A stretch of 42,000 bases of DNA from Bacteroides sp. 224 (GTDB taxonomy: Bacteria > Bacteroidota > Bacteroidia > Bacteroidales > Bacteroidaceae). Made by a program: the position numbers and the translations under genes. The notes beneath the pieces are model-generated. The model was not told where the DNA came from, searched no databases, and worked only from the letters and a program-made list of their open reading frames with translations. Below are positions 1-9,400 of the stretch, in pieces. Positions within the stretch are counted from its first letter, which is position 1; each line of letters opens with the position of its first letter. The stretch is from positions 1 through 42,000 of the forward strand of contig NZ_QVMK01000027.1 in assembly GCF_010500995.1 (NCBI RefSeq). Reading direction: 5' to 3'.

Positions 1-1
1 T

Positions 2-688
2 GCCGCTGCTTTGAAAGAATACATACGTGTTCGTTATATGCTTCCCGAACAGATCTTCTCTGTAAAATCGGTAGCCGAAGACTGGGACGGATTGAAAGCC
101 CGTATCGAAAGTGGCGACTTTGCACAGAAAGATCGTATCCTAAGTATAATTGATAGCAATGACGCTCCCGATACCAAAGAATCTCGCCTGAAAGGCTTGG
201 GTGCATATTCTCAATTACTTCGCGATGTATTCCCCGAACTGCGTCGTGTGGAGTATCAGGTAGACTATGCCGTGCGTAGCTACAGCAATGCCGAAGCACG
301 TTCGTTGGTGAATACTAATCCAAGCAATCTCTCTCAACTTGAGTTGTATCGCTTGGCAGAAAGTTACGGGAAAGAAAGTGCCGAATACAAACGCATAATG
401 ATGGAGATAATTCCTAAGTATTACGAAAATGATGCTACTGCCCTAAGTAATGCCGCCGCCTTGTTGTTGGAAAATGGCGAGGTAAACAGCGCTCTCCGTT
501 TATTGGAAAAGGTACGTACTTTCCCTCAAAGTTGGAACAACCTGGGTGTTGCTTATATGCTGCAAGGTGATTTGGATAAAGCCGAAGAACTTTTGAAACA
601 AGCTCAAGTATCCGGCAACAAAGAAGCTACACACAACTTGAACGAAATAGCTAAAATCAAGGAAGACGAAGCTAAAAGAAAAAGATAA
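2..688 (+). CDS. OmpA-like/TPR protein of fimbrial locus (DUF3868 type), 3' part
   Basis: This is the C-terminal part of a larger protein. The frame is open to the left edge (codons from base 2 encode Ala-Ala-Ala before the TTG at 11), so the real start lies outside the window and the TTG should not be taken as a start. The first ~45 visible residues (LKEYIRVRYMLPEQIFS, then AEDWDGL) resemble the end of an OmpA-like domain in proteins that open Bacteroides fimbrial loci. Residues ~110-225 form TPR-like helical hairpins (NNLGVAYMLQGDLDKAEELL) and the protein ends in a lysine-rich tail. By analogy the protein would be an outer-membrane or periplasmic factor for fimbrial assembly or anchoring. 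That role is inferred from the motifs and from the neighbouring fimbrillin genes. The DUF3868 assignment is from memory of similar loci. Confidence 0.72.
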   Translation, partial: AAALKEYIRVRYMLPEQIFSVKSVAEDWDGLKARIESGDFAQKDRILSIIDSNDAPDTKESRLKGLGAYSQLLRDVFPELRRVEYQVDYAVRSYSNAEARSLVNTNPSNLSQLELYRLAESYGKESAEYKRIMMEIIPKYYENDATALSNAAALLLENGEVNSALRLLEKVRTFPQSWNNLGVAYMLQGDLDKAEELLKQAQVSGNKEATHNLNEIAKIKEDEAKRKR

Positions 689-724
689 ATAAGTGGTCAT
701 AATTAATTTATAGTATGAGAAAGT

Positions 725-823
725 CCCCCTCCGCCCTTTGGGCACCTCCCCCTTGCAGGGGAGGAGTCGATGCCGCAGGAATTCCTCCCCTGCAAGGGGG
801 AGGTGCCCAAAGGGCGGAGGGGG
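725..823. repeat. Perfect 41-bp inverted repeat (dispersed-element type)
   Basis: The left arm is 725-765, the right arm 783-823, and the loop 766-782. The two arms are exact reverse complements over 41 bases. Each arm holds smaller palindromes (GCCCTTTGGGC, and CCCCTTGCAGGGG in the middle), so the arms can fold on their own as well as pair with each other. The element is very GC-rich in an AT-rich gap of 211 bases between two plus-strand fimbrial genes. The loop contains CGATGCCGCA, which recurs in the loop of the element at 39630-39710. It could act as a terminator or transcript stabiliser, but there is no clear T-tract after it. Similar GC-rich palindromes are known as dispersed repeats in bacterial genomes. 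Confidence 0.9.
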
Positions 824-899
824 CAATGATATAAACTAATTATGAACATTTATTTAATTCAATAACAATCATTTATTCAACAAACAAATCATTCATTTA

Positions 900-2504
900 A
901 TGAAATACTTTCTCACCTGTATCCTCATCCTCTTGGTGCTCTTATCTTGCGGTACTCCGCGTTCGAGCCTCCTCACAGAGCCTCTTTTCCTGATGCCTAA
1001 CCGCATCACCATCTCCCACTACGGAGAGGAAACAGGAGGTGTGCGTACGCTGAGTGAAGACGTAACCTATACAGAAGAAGTAGAAGTAGATGCTGACATC
1101 TCTACCACCGAACCTACAGGGCTGGATACCACACACGTGTATGCCATCCCTTCGGTGACGGTGATATCTAAAGCACGCTTTGCCCCTGTTCGGGAAGGTC
1201 AGGTAAATATCGACTTTGTGATTAAAATCCCTAAAGGATTTCTTTCGGACGATTACCAGATATGCCTTACTCCGGAACTGCTTCATAACGATTCATTAGT
1301 AAAGTTGGAAAACGTAGTGCTGCGTGGCAAAAACTTTATAGAGAAACAAAAACAAGATTACGAACGATACAACCAATATGTAGCTACCATTATTGACCCT
1401 ATGGGTTACGATACGGCTTTTATTAACCATACCGCTGTAGAGCAGGAGTTAGAACGCCGCCGTAAAACTGAGTTAAATACCTACTACACCCGTTGGAGTC
1501 AGTATCAGGAATACCTGAAATGGCAAGCGACAGAGCAGGAGAAGTACGACCTTTATAATATTCAGGAAAATGCAAAGTTTAACCGGAAAATAGCTGCATC
1601 CGATAAGGTTTATTACAATAAGTTGTTCCGCATGCTCTCAATGGGGCAAGATACTACACTGTATGCTGCTAAATATCGTGTGAAACGTAAGAAACTACTT
1701 GCTTCGGCCCCGGTGCATAAGCAGATTACCTTGGGTACTGTGCCTGTCAAGTATCGTGATATTTACCAGCACGGTGTTAAACAACAAGATATTGAACCCC
1801 TGTTGCCCGAAGAAAAAGATTCCATTCGTATTGCTTCCGAGCACGTGATGCACGAGCGTATTGCGCTCAACGAAATCAAAGGCAGTCGTAAAGAAGAGGT
1901 ATTCAAGCGCATGGTTCCTGCTCCTTACCAGCCCGATGCACATTACAATGCTACCATTGCTCCGGAATGGAACTTTAATTATCGATACACAAGACCTTAT
2001 CCGGTGAAGGGTAACTTAAAAACTTTGAAGCTGACTCTGAAAGGATATATCACTGCTACCGACCGCAGTAATTATAACATCCGCCGAACCGACACGCTGA
2101 GCTATGTAATTTCCTCGATGGATGAACTGGCAGACGGCAGTTTGCTGACTAATCTAAATTTCACCGACAATCAGCGGAGAGATTATACAGCAGCCCTGCA
2201 GCTGCTGCGAAATAGAGAGTATAAACGAGCATTGGATATTTTTACCGATTATAAAGATTACAACACTGCTCTGACACTTGCCTGCTTAGGTTATAATAAA
2301 CGGGCGTATAACCTGATTATTACTTTAGGAAGGAGTGCCAATAACTATTACCTGGCTGCTATACTTAGCACACGTTTAGGAGACGATCAACAAGCGATAC
2401 AGTTATTGGAGGAAGCCTGCAAAATGGATGAAACAAAAAGATTCCGTGCCGACAGAGATCCGGAGATGAGTGCTTTGGTTAAGAAGTATGGATTAACTAT
2501 TTAG
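900..2504 (+). CDS. Unidentified fimbrial-locus lipoprotein, 534 aa
   Basis: I do not recognise a named family. The protein begins with a lipoprotein signal peptide (hydrophobic residues 4-16, lipobox LLSC, Cys17), so it is probably anchored in the outer membrane. Residues ~150-230 are rich in Tyr, Trp, Gln and Glu and look like a long helical or coiled-coil segment (SQYQEYLKWQATEQEKYDLY). Residues ~430-534 form helical pairs resembling degenerate TPRs (REYKRALDIF, then DDQQAIQLLEEA). It lies between the OmpA/TPR gene and the major fimbrillin gene on the same strand. A role in secretion, assembly or anchoring of the fimbria is inferred from position only. The ATG at 900 is chosen because it places a full signal peptide at the N-terminus. 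Confidence 0.8.
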   Translation: MKYFLTCILILLVLLSCGTPRSSLLTEPLFLMPNRITISHYGEETGGVRTLSEDVTYTEEVEVDADISTTEPTGLDTTHVYAIPSVTVISKARFAPVREGQVNIDFVIKIPKGFLSDDYQICLTPELLHNDSLVKLENVVLRGKNFIEKQKQDYERYNQYVATIIDPMGYDTAFINHTAVEQELERRRKTELNTYYTRWSQYQEYLKWQATEQEKYDLYNIQENAKFNRKIAASDKVYYNKLFRMLSMGQDTTLYAAKYRVKRKKLLASAPVHKQITLGTVPVKYRDIYQHGVKQQDIEPLLPEEKDSIRIASEHVMHERIALNEIKGSRKEEVFKRMVPAPYQPDAHYNATIAPEWNFNYRYTRPYPVKGNLKTLKLTLKGYITATDRSNYNIRRTDTLSYVISSMDELADGSLLTNLNFTDNQRRDYTAALQLLRNREYKRALDIFTDYKDYNTALTLACLGYNKRAYNLIITLGRSANNYYLAAILSTRLGDDQQAIQLLEEACKMDETKRFRADRDPEMSALVKKYGLTI

Positions 2505-2580
2505 AATAAACTTTGCCGCAAGGTAACAGATAACTTAAGAGAATTACTTTTTTTTATTAACAACTAATTTTTTTATTAAA

Positions 2581-3873
2581 ATGAAAATGAATTTTAAGTA
2601 TGTATCAATGATGGCTTGTGCAGCTTTAATGGCTGGATTTACAAGCTGTAGTAACGACAGCGATGTTGAAGCACCTGCTCCAAGTGAGAAGGGTACTGCA
2701 ACTGTTGACATTAAATTGAATATTCCAAGCACACGTGGTTCCAGTAACTATATAGGAACAAGCGAAGAAAGTGCAATAAAGGAAATTTCTGTTTGGATCT
2801 ATGACGTGAAAGATGGTTCTACAACTGTTTCTCATAAAAAGGTTGCAAATGGTGCAAGTGTAACAGGTATTGAGACTACCGCTGGTGAAAAAGTGATTTA
2901 TGTAGGAGCAAACTTACCTGCTACTATTAAAGGTAACATCACTAGTGCCGGTAAAGATCTTATCACAAGTTATGTACACAACATCACGATGACTGATTTA
3001 GCAAATGATGTAGCTAATAATGGAATTGCTATGTTTGCACAAACATCTCTTAGCGCAAATTTAGTAGCAACTCCCGAAGGAACAACAACTACTCCTAATG
3101 CTAATAAGCTAACTGTAAAAGTAGAACGTATGGTAGCGAAAATCGCGGTTGCACAAAAAACAGACATAGTTTTTGCAACGGGATTTGAAACTACTTTGGA
3201 TTTCACTGTAAAACAAACTAACCGTTACATCTTTACCACTAAACAAGAAACTGACCCTAACTACAATGGTTACTTGTATTCTTGGAATGGTACTAAATCG
3301 GTTATTGAAGCTGGTGCTACTTATGGTCCGGAGCAATTCGAAAACAGCCAGAACTATTTAGCAGTTAAAGCAGTTGCTGATGGAGCAGATGGTGATGCTT
3401 GGAGTGCTAATGTAAATTCATTCTATGTACCTGAAAACATGGAAGTATTAGGACGTATGGGTTCTAACACTTATGTATCTATCAGAGCCAGATATGGTAC
3501 TACTACTTTCTGGACTATTAACGATGCGACTACTAATGCGTTAAAATCAATCGAGACTTCAAAACCTACAGCTGCTGCTGATGAAGTTGTTTATGAATAC
3601 AAAGATGGTTATTGCTACTATCGTGTTTATCCGATCAAAGAAACCGGATATAACGTACATCGTAACGACTACTATCGTGTGAAAATCAACGAAATCAAAG
3701 GCTTAGGTGCTCCTAACGATGAAACAGAATATACAGAAGATCCTGATAAAGAGCCAGATCCATTCTATCCTCCGGGAAAACCAATTGATGAAACAAATGC
3801 GTTGGTTGATGTAACTGTTGAAGTTATGAACTGGGTTCTTTTCGATGAAGAAGAACATGTTCTAGGCGAATAA
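2581..3873 (+). CDS. Major fimbrial subunit, Mfa1/FimA-like (type V pilin)
   Basis: This 430-aa lipoprotein precursor has Cys23 in AGFTSC. Residues 38-49 (GTATVDIKLNIP) form the first strand of the fimbrillin N-domain. The next residues, STRG (Arg52), match the place where type V pilins are cut by a trypsin-like protease so that a donor strand can polymerise; this cleavage is inferred. SAIKEISVWIYD is the usual second strand. The C-terminal TVEVMNWVLFDEEE fits the conserved last strand with Trp. The gene is first in the cluster of subunit genes, with anchor, accessory and tip genes following. A 76-base leader contains TAAACTTTG at 2509-2517, one base off Bacteroides -7 spacing, so it may have its own promoter. 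A strong hairpin follows the stop codon. Related proteins in Bacteroides are annotated Mfa1 family fimbria major subunit. Confidence 0.85.
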   Translation: MKMNFKYVSMMACAALMAGFTSCSNDSDVEAPAPSEKGTATVDIKLNIPSTRGSSNYIGTSEESAIKEISVWIYDVKDGSTTVSHKKVANGASVTGIETTAGEKVIYVGANLPATIKGNITSAGKDLITSYVHNITMTDLANDVANNGIAMFAQTSLSANLVATPEGTTTTPNANKLTVKVERMVAKIAVAQKTDIVFATGFETTLDFTVKQTNRYIFTTKQETDPNYNGYLYSWNGTKSVIEAGATYGPEQFENSQNYLAVKAVADGADGDAWSANVNSFYVPENMEVLGRMGSNTYVSIRARYGTTTFWTINDATTNALKSIETSKPTAAADEVVYEYKDGYCYYRVYPIKETGYNVHRNDYYRVKINEIKGLGAPNDETEYTEDPDKEPDPFYPPGKPIDETNALVDVTVEVMNWVLFDEEEHVLGE

Positions 3874-3891
3874 TTTGTAGCCATTATAAAA

Positions 3892-3922
3892 GAAAGAGGA
3901 GAGAGCTACTCTCTCTTCTTTC
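3892..3922 (+). terminator. Hairpin between major fimbrillin and anchor genes
   Basis: A 14-bp stem with one mismatch (3892-3905 with 3909-3922, loop CTA) lies 18 bases after the fimbrillin stop codon. It is followed by a T/C-rich run and a T7 stretch at about 3942-3948. It looks like an intrinsic terminator or attenuator that would let most transcripts end after the fimbrillin gene while some read into the anchor, accessory and tip genes. Confidence 0.75.
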
Positions 3923-3971
3923 TTCCTCTTTCTCTTCTTTATTTTTTTATTAAGTAAACCGAACGACTTTT

Positions 3972-4907
3972 ATGTATAAATCCATCAGTATAACAGTTCT
4001 CGTAGGATGTATGCTCCTCTCACTTACCTCTTGTGTTGGCGATGACTTATCCAATTGCCCCACCGTGGAGCGTTTGCGCATACGGTTTATCAATGGGCTA
4101 TCAGAAAATGCCAACCCCATACAGCATTATGATGTATCGCAACTGGCTGATGTTTTCATTTTCGATTCACAGGGCATGTTTTACCGCCGCCTTTCGGATA
4201 TAAATACGGTGATGACGGCTGACTATGTGATGGAAACTACCTTACCCGCCGGAACATATAGCTTTGTGTCTTGGCTGAACCTACAATCTTGTTATGAAAT
4301 TGAACCTGCAGAGTTTCAGGTAAACCAAACACATATAAACGATGCACTACTACATCTTTCATTAGATGCCAGTAATATGGTAAACACAGCTCCGCATCTA
4401 CTCTTTCATGGTATACAAAAAGAGATAGAAATTACCGGAGACTATCAGGATATTGAAATTCCGGTTGTGCCGGATAATTATCAGGTGAACTTTAAGGTTA
4501 CCGGCCCATTGTGGGTGGGAATAAACTACCAATTTAATGTGCAGGCCAGCAATGGTATTTACAAATTTGACAATTCTTTTGCTCCTTGTCAGGAGTTCGA
4601 CTATAGATACACTGTTTCGCCGGATGAAAACAATGTTTTGTATGCTAGTCTCAGATTTATGAGATTGTTTCGCGATCGAAATCCAATGTTAACCATTACT
4701 AATCGGTACACAGGCGATTGTATTTACAAACACAACTTAGTGGATTTAATTCTACTATTGGAAAAAAAACTTGGAGTAAAGATCGACTTCTCTCGCGATT
4801 ACGTTTTTGATATTGAACTGGATTTGAGGGGAGATGAAGAAACTGCCGATATGGAAGCTTTTATAACCATAAATGGTTGGCGAGTCTGGGATGAAGAGAA
4901 CGTTTGA
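3972..4907 (+). CDS. Fimbrial anchor subunit, FimB/Mfa2-like lipoprotein
   Basis: This 311-aa protein has a lipoprotein signal (LLSLTSC, Cys21) followed at once by VGDDLSNCP. The C-x-DDLS-x-CP signature is typical of the FimB/Mfa2 family. The next segment (LADVFIFDSQGMFYRRL) is the family's N-domain strand containing FD-x-x-G. These proteins cap the base of type V fimbriae and tether them to the outer membrane, limiting fimbrial length. There is no basic site after the lipobox like that in the fimbrillin, consistent with an anchor that keeps its lipid. The gene starts 98 bases after the fimbrillin stop, behind the hairpin, and is followed 20 bases later by the accessory subunit gene, so the last three genes probably form one transcript. 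Confidence 0.88.
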   Translation: MYKSISITVLVGCMLLSLTSCVGDDLSNCPTVERLRIRFINGLSENANPIQHYDVSQLADVFIFDSQGMFYRRLSDINTVMTADYVMETTLPAGTYSFVSWLNLQSCYEIEPAEFQVNQTHINDALLHLSLDASNMVNTAPHLLFHGIQKEIEITGDYQDIEIPVVPDNYQVNFKVTGPLWVGINYQFNVQASNGIYKFDNSFAPCQEFDYRYTVSPDENNVLYASLRFMRLFRDRNPMLTITNRYTGDCIYKHNLVDLILLLEKKLGVKIDFSRDYVFDIELDLRGDEETADMEAFITINGWRVWDEENV

Positions 4908-4927
4908 TAGATTAAAATTTTAGGATT

Positions 4928-6406
4928 ATGAAAATAAAACATGCTTACTCACTTCTTCTTGCTGTCGTCTTATTATTGTTCTCGTGCGATAGTGGTTCCG
5001 GGGAACAGCCTTTTCCGGTGAATCTGGGAGATGACGAGATGAAGATGGATATAACTATTCTGACCCAAAACTTCGATAAACCTATCGATGGGGTACTAAA
5101 AGATATAACAGTGCTGGCTTTTGTAGAAAGAGATCCGAGTGGCGAACCTGGTGAATATTACTTTGCTTACCAAGCAATAAATGCTACTTTAAGTCCTGTT
5201 TCCGGAGAGGAAGGAAAATGGAAAGTGAGCGCCATTGTTAAGAAAATGGATGGAAAAAAACAGAAGTTTGCTTTTTACGGGAACTTGAATGCCCATGGTA
5301 TTAGCCCTGTAGGTGGACTGGAGAATGCAATAGAAGCCCCAACAGTAAAAATGCAGGATGCTCTGAATAAATATATTTATGCCACCAAGAGCGGATGGGG
5401 TACTACTGCTGGTGGTAATACCAATGATTTAAATAATGATTCGGAACTTTTTCCAATGTATGGAATCACTCAGCAGGAGTATAAATTGGAAACTAAGAAT
5501 GGATTGTTTGGAAATTTAGGAGAAAGCGTTTACCTCTTCCGTATGGTAGCTAAATTGGATATTTTTCTGCACAAGGAACTGACCGACGTTATTACTTTTA
5601 CCAATAATAATAATGATGTGGTAATGAAGAATGCTAAAAAGGAAGGGTATATTTCTTATCATTTGGGAGATAATTATATGAACTATAAAAACTATGGTAC
5701 ATATTACGATCCGGAGTCGGCAGAGAAAATGGCAAAACTTCATGGCTTATCAGCTTGGATTCCAAGCTCTCCACAACTATATAATAAGAGCTACAGCTTG
5801 ACGGATTTTACCACCGAAGAGGCAGCTAAATATCCTTCCGGTAGCAAAATACAAGGATGTACTAAGCGTGTTGTTGGAAATATTTATATGCACGAATCGG
5901 GAGGATATAAAAACACTGCCGACAAGAGTCCGGTTTACTTTGAATTTACAGGAACACCAAAGCTTGGGACAGCAAAAACATACAAGCTTTATTTAGATTC
6001 GGATATACTCAGAAACTGCCACTACCAAATAGTGGTGTATCCACCGGTGGGTAATAGATTAATCTATACAATAGTTCCATGGACAGAAGTCAATTTGAAT
6101 GGTAATACCAATAAGCTAAGCAAATTAAACATCTCGGCCAGTCAATTTACTATAAAAAGAAAAGTGAATAGCGAGGCAAGTATTTACGTCTGGACAGATC
6201 AAGAAACAGTAACAGTGGTAGAAACCGGTAATTGGGATAAGTTTACCTATGATGATCCTATTACTCTGAATGACGCTGCTGACGGAGGAAAAGAAGGAAA
6301 AATAACCTTCAGAGTCAAGTCGGCTTTGAGCTCAGGTACAAAATATTCTATTACTCTTAAAGCAGGTACCCTGAATAAGAAAATAGAATTAACAGGAACT
6401 AATTGA
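4928..6406 (+). CDS. Accessory/minor fimbrial subunit lipoprotein, 492 aa
   Basis: The protein has a lipoprotein signal (LLLFSC, Cys20). A fimbrillin-type N-domain strand (MKMDITILTQNF, then LKDITVLAFVE) is followed by a long middle region. Its fold fits type V pilus minor subunits of the Mfa3/Mfa4 or FimC/FimD kind, but I cannot say which one. Residues ~395-492 (KLNISASQFTIKR to the end) form a separate Ig/BACON-like beta domain, ending SITLKAGTLNKKIELTG. Such a domain could bind mucin or glycan, or simply extend the stalk; both are inference. No clear Arg protease site is visible after the lipobox. The gene lies 20 bases after the anchor gene and 40 bases before the tip gene, probably co-transcribed. 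Confidence 0.7.
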   Translation: MKIKHAYSLLLAVVLLLFSCDSGSGEQPFPVNLGDDEMKMDITILTQNFDKPIDGVLKDITVLAFVERDPSGEPGEYYFAYQAINATLSPVSGEEGKWKVSAIVKKMDGKKQKFAFYGNLNAHGISPVGGLENAIEAPTVKMQDALNKYIYATKSGWGTTAGGNTNDLNNDSELFPMYGITQQEYKLETKNGLFGNLGESVYLFRMVAKLDIFLHKELTDVITFTNNNNDVVMKNAKKEGYISYHLGDNYMNYKNYGTYYDPESAEKMAKLHGLSAWIPSSPQLYNKSYSLTDFTTEEAAKYPSGSKIQGCTKRVVGNIYMHESGGYKNTADKSPVYFEFTGTPKLGTAKTYKLYLDSDILRNCHYQIVVYPPVGNRLIYTIVPWTEVNLNGNTNKLSKLNISASQFTIKRKVNSEASIYVWTDQETVTVVETGNWDKFTYDDPITLNDAADGGKEGKITFRVKSALSSGTKYSITLKAGTLNKKIELTGTN

Positions 6407-6446
6407 TAGTTATATAAATATAAGAAATATATTAATCCGGAACCTT

Positions 6447-9400
6447 ATGAAATTACGAATATTACAATACTTCATTCTTTTTAGCGTTTCGTTGTTAGCC
6501 TTCTCTTGTGCCGACAATGAGTTGCTTGAGAATTCAGAATCTGTATTGCCTCCCGTGCCCGAAGGCAAAGCTCGTATCAATCTGTATACGAATGTAGACT
6601 ATTTTCAGAAACCTACTTCGCGGGCAGCAATCGATGAGAGTCAGATCAATAATCAGCCTTGGGTGTTTGTGTTTAGCGGTACAGCTGATACTTCTAAATT
6701 TAAGGAAGTGAAGCAAGCCAAACTTATGAATGGAAAAACAGTGGTTGAACTAAGTACATCTACCGCTGCGGTTCGCGTATTGGTTGTAGCCAATGCACCG
6801 GCTACTTTCTGGAATATTTCAACTTCAAAATCTGTTGCTTTCGATGCGTCTAATCTGGCTACTGTTCTTGCAGGAAAAAGCTATGCACAAGCTGTAAACA
6901 CAATACTATACAGCCCCAAGTTGCTTGCTGCCCCTACTGCCAGTCCTTACGATGGTGGTTACCTGCCTATGTCGGGCAAATATAATTTAACATCGGTGAC
7001 TGATGATTCAAATATAGGAACAACCGAATTACCAGTAGAATTAACCCGTGTAGTAGCTAAAACTACAGTAATAAATTCGCAATCAGGGTTTACTGTCGAG
7101 GGTTTAGGAGCCATCAATACCCGTGCTTGCGGACGGCTTTATCAAGAGGGGAGCACTATTCCTACCGCCTCTGTTACCGGAAAGATGAACTACATAAATA
7201 GTAGCGATGAAATTATTGCCGTTATTGATGCCGCAAATAACGTTGATAACGCACTTTATCTTTACGAAAGTGCCGCCGCCGAAGGAGTGGCCTTAATACT
7301 GAAAGGAAAACATGGCACTAACGCTTCTAAATACTACAAACTTCAATTTAAGTCGTCTGCCGATGGAAAAGTTGTAGACATCAAACGCAACCATTGGTAC
7401 AAGTTTAATATCAGTTCTATATCCGAATCAACAGGCTATAAAACTGTAGGAGAAGCCATTGCCGGAAGATTTGCCAATGTAGAATTGGTCATTGAAGATA
7501 TGGGCTCGCATGATATGATTGATAATGGAAAATTTTATCTAGGCGTGAGCAACTCGGAATTCATTCATTTTGGAGATGTTATAGAGAATGATGAGCTTAC
7601 AGAACTTGTGACTAAAGCCATTGATCTTGAAAAGCATGTAATAACTACTGTATACACAGACGCACAAGCAGTAGGAATAACAAAAATGTCTATTTGTGCT
7701 GAGGTTGGGGGGAAATCCGTTAATACTGGAGATATAGATATAAGAATCAACGATGTTGATGGGGCATCAATAAGTTCTGATATGTCTATACCAGGAACGT
7801 CTTTTGATTTGTGCTTATTTTCCATAAAAGATTATATTGCAGAATTTAATTTAAGAATAAAAATAGAAGATACAACTGGTAGCGGATTTATAGAAAAAGT
7901 AGTTACCTGTAGCTTAAAGCCTTATTTAACTCCCAGAGGAGGAACCTACTCACTAGGAGAGGACTATATAAACGCAAAAGTAAAGGATGGCAAAGGAAAT
8001 GCCAGTGCCAACTGGTTAACGCTTAGCACAAGCGATACAGGAACGGGGGTTACGGAAATTACGCATGGCGATAGTCCGAGCAGTGTTTATTTAAAGTTTA
8101 CTGAGAATATCTCAACTGAGGCATTCGCTGTATTTGATAATAATATGAATGATAAATTTTATGACTGGATACGTGGTAAAAGAAGAAGAAATGCAGAAGT
8201 GTTTTTGTTTCGAGCAAATGGTAAGGGAAGAACAAAGGTAACCGCGGATCAGACTTATCTTTCTTATCAGATGGCGAATGCAGATGTTGGTAAACCTATA
8301 ATTGCTTTTACTTCGAAGAATTATATAGGTGCCTTTTGGAGACATGATCAAAGAGGCGAACGATTAATTACTCTACCAGCTCGAGGAGAATCTAAAAAAG
8401 TAGGAAGAGGTGAAGCTGGAAAATGGAAAGCAAAGGTTATTAAGGGAGATTTTATTGTGCTTGATACGCAGGAATCCAGACCCGATAAAGTTGGTAGTGA
8501 AATAGGACTTTATGATGCTGAGGCTAATCTAATAAGTGGTAGTAGTAAAGAAGTTTCGGGAACCGCAGTGATGGGTAATGCTGACAACGACGGTACACCA
8601 ATCTATTTTCGTATTGGGCTAACAAGTAAACTTGCAAGTGAAAACACTGAGCCCAGATATGGAATAGTTGAAATACAATATAATGATTATTCAAAAACAT
8701 CTCGATTGTATATTCGTCAAGGAGAAAAACCTGTGAATAAGATTGTTTATCCTTATGTTCATCATGATGGTCGAAAACCTGGGCGCTTTTCACCTTATAA
8801 TATAACAGCAACAAACGATGCAGATATACAGGCTGTTTATGATGCAGGGTTATCAGGCTTTAAACCTAGTGGAGGAGTTACTTTTACTCAATTTCCTTCT
8901 CAAATAGGATATTTGTTTAAATGGGGCGGAAAAACAGCTTACTACCCTTTTACCACCCTTCCAACTACGGGAAAATGGACGGATACTAGAGGACCAATTG
9001 ACGTTGTTGGGGGGCAAGCTACTTCACATACCCCTTGTCCTACTGGATGGGTAACCACGGATTTTGGTAGAGATATTTGGCCACTAAAGGAATATGGTGC
9101 TACTACATCTGAAAAGATTATTAGTTTTACAGAATATGGATATTATGCGGATGGATATACGGATCGCCTCAAAAAGTTTAATATGGGCACATTTAATGGA
9201 ATGGGCTTAGGAACTATTATTTTTTTTCCGCCGCTGTCAAAAAATGATTATAATAATCCTTCTGATCGTCAAATGGCAGCGACGTTTCTTTCTGCTCCTT
9301 CTGTGATGGTTGAACTTATACCTGATGAACCAGAAATATCCTTAGTCAGCAAATTTTATCCTGTTGTTGAAAGTTTTGATGGCCATGATCGCTTGTGGAT

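Noticed and set aside
725..823. CRISPR or insertion-sequence ends
   Set aside because: There is only one inverted pair with a 17-base loop, no spaced direct repeats, no transposase gene between the arms and no target duplication recognised.
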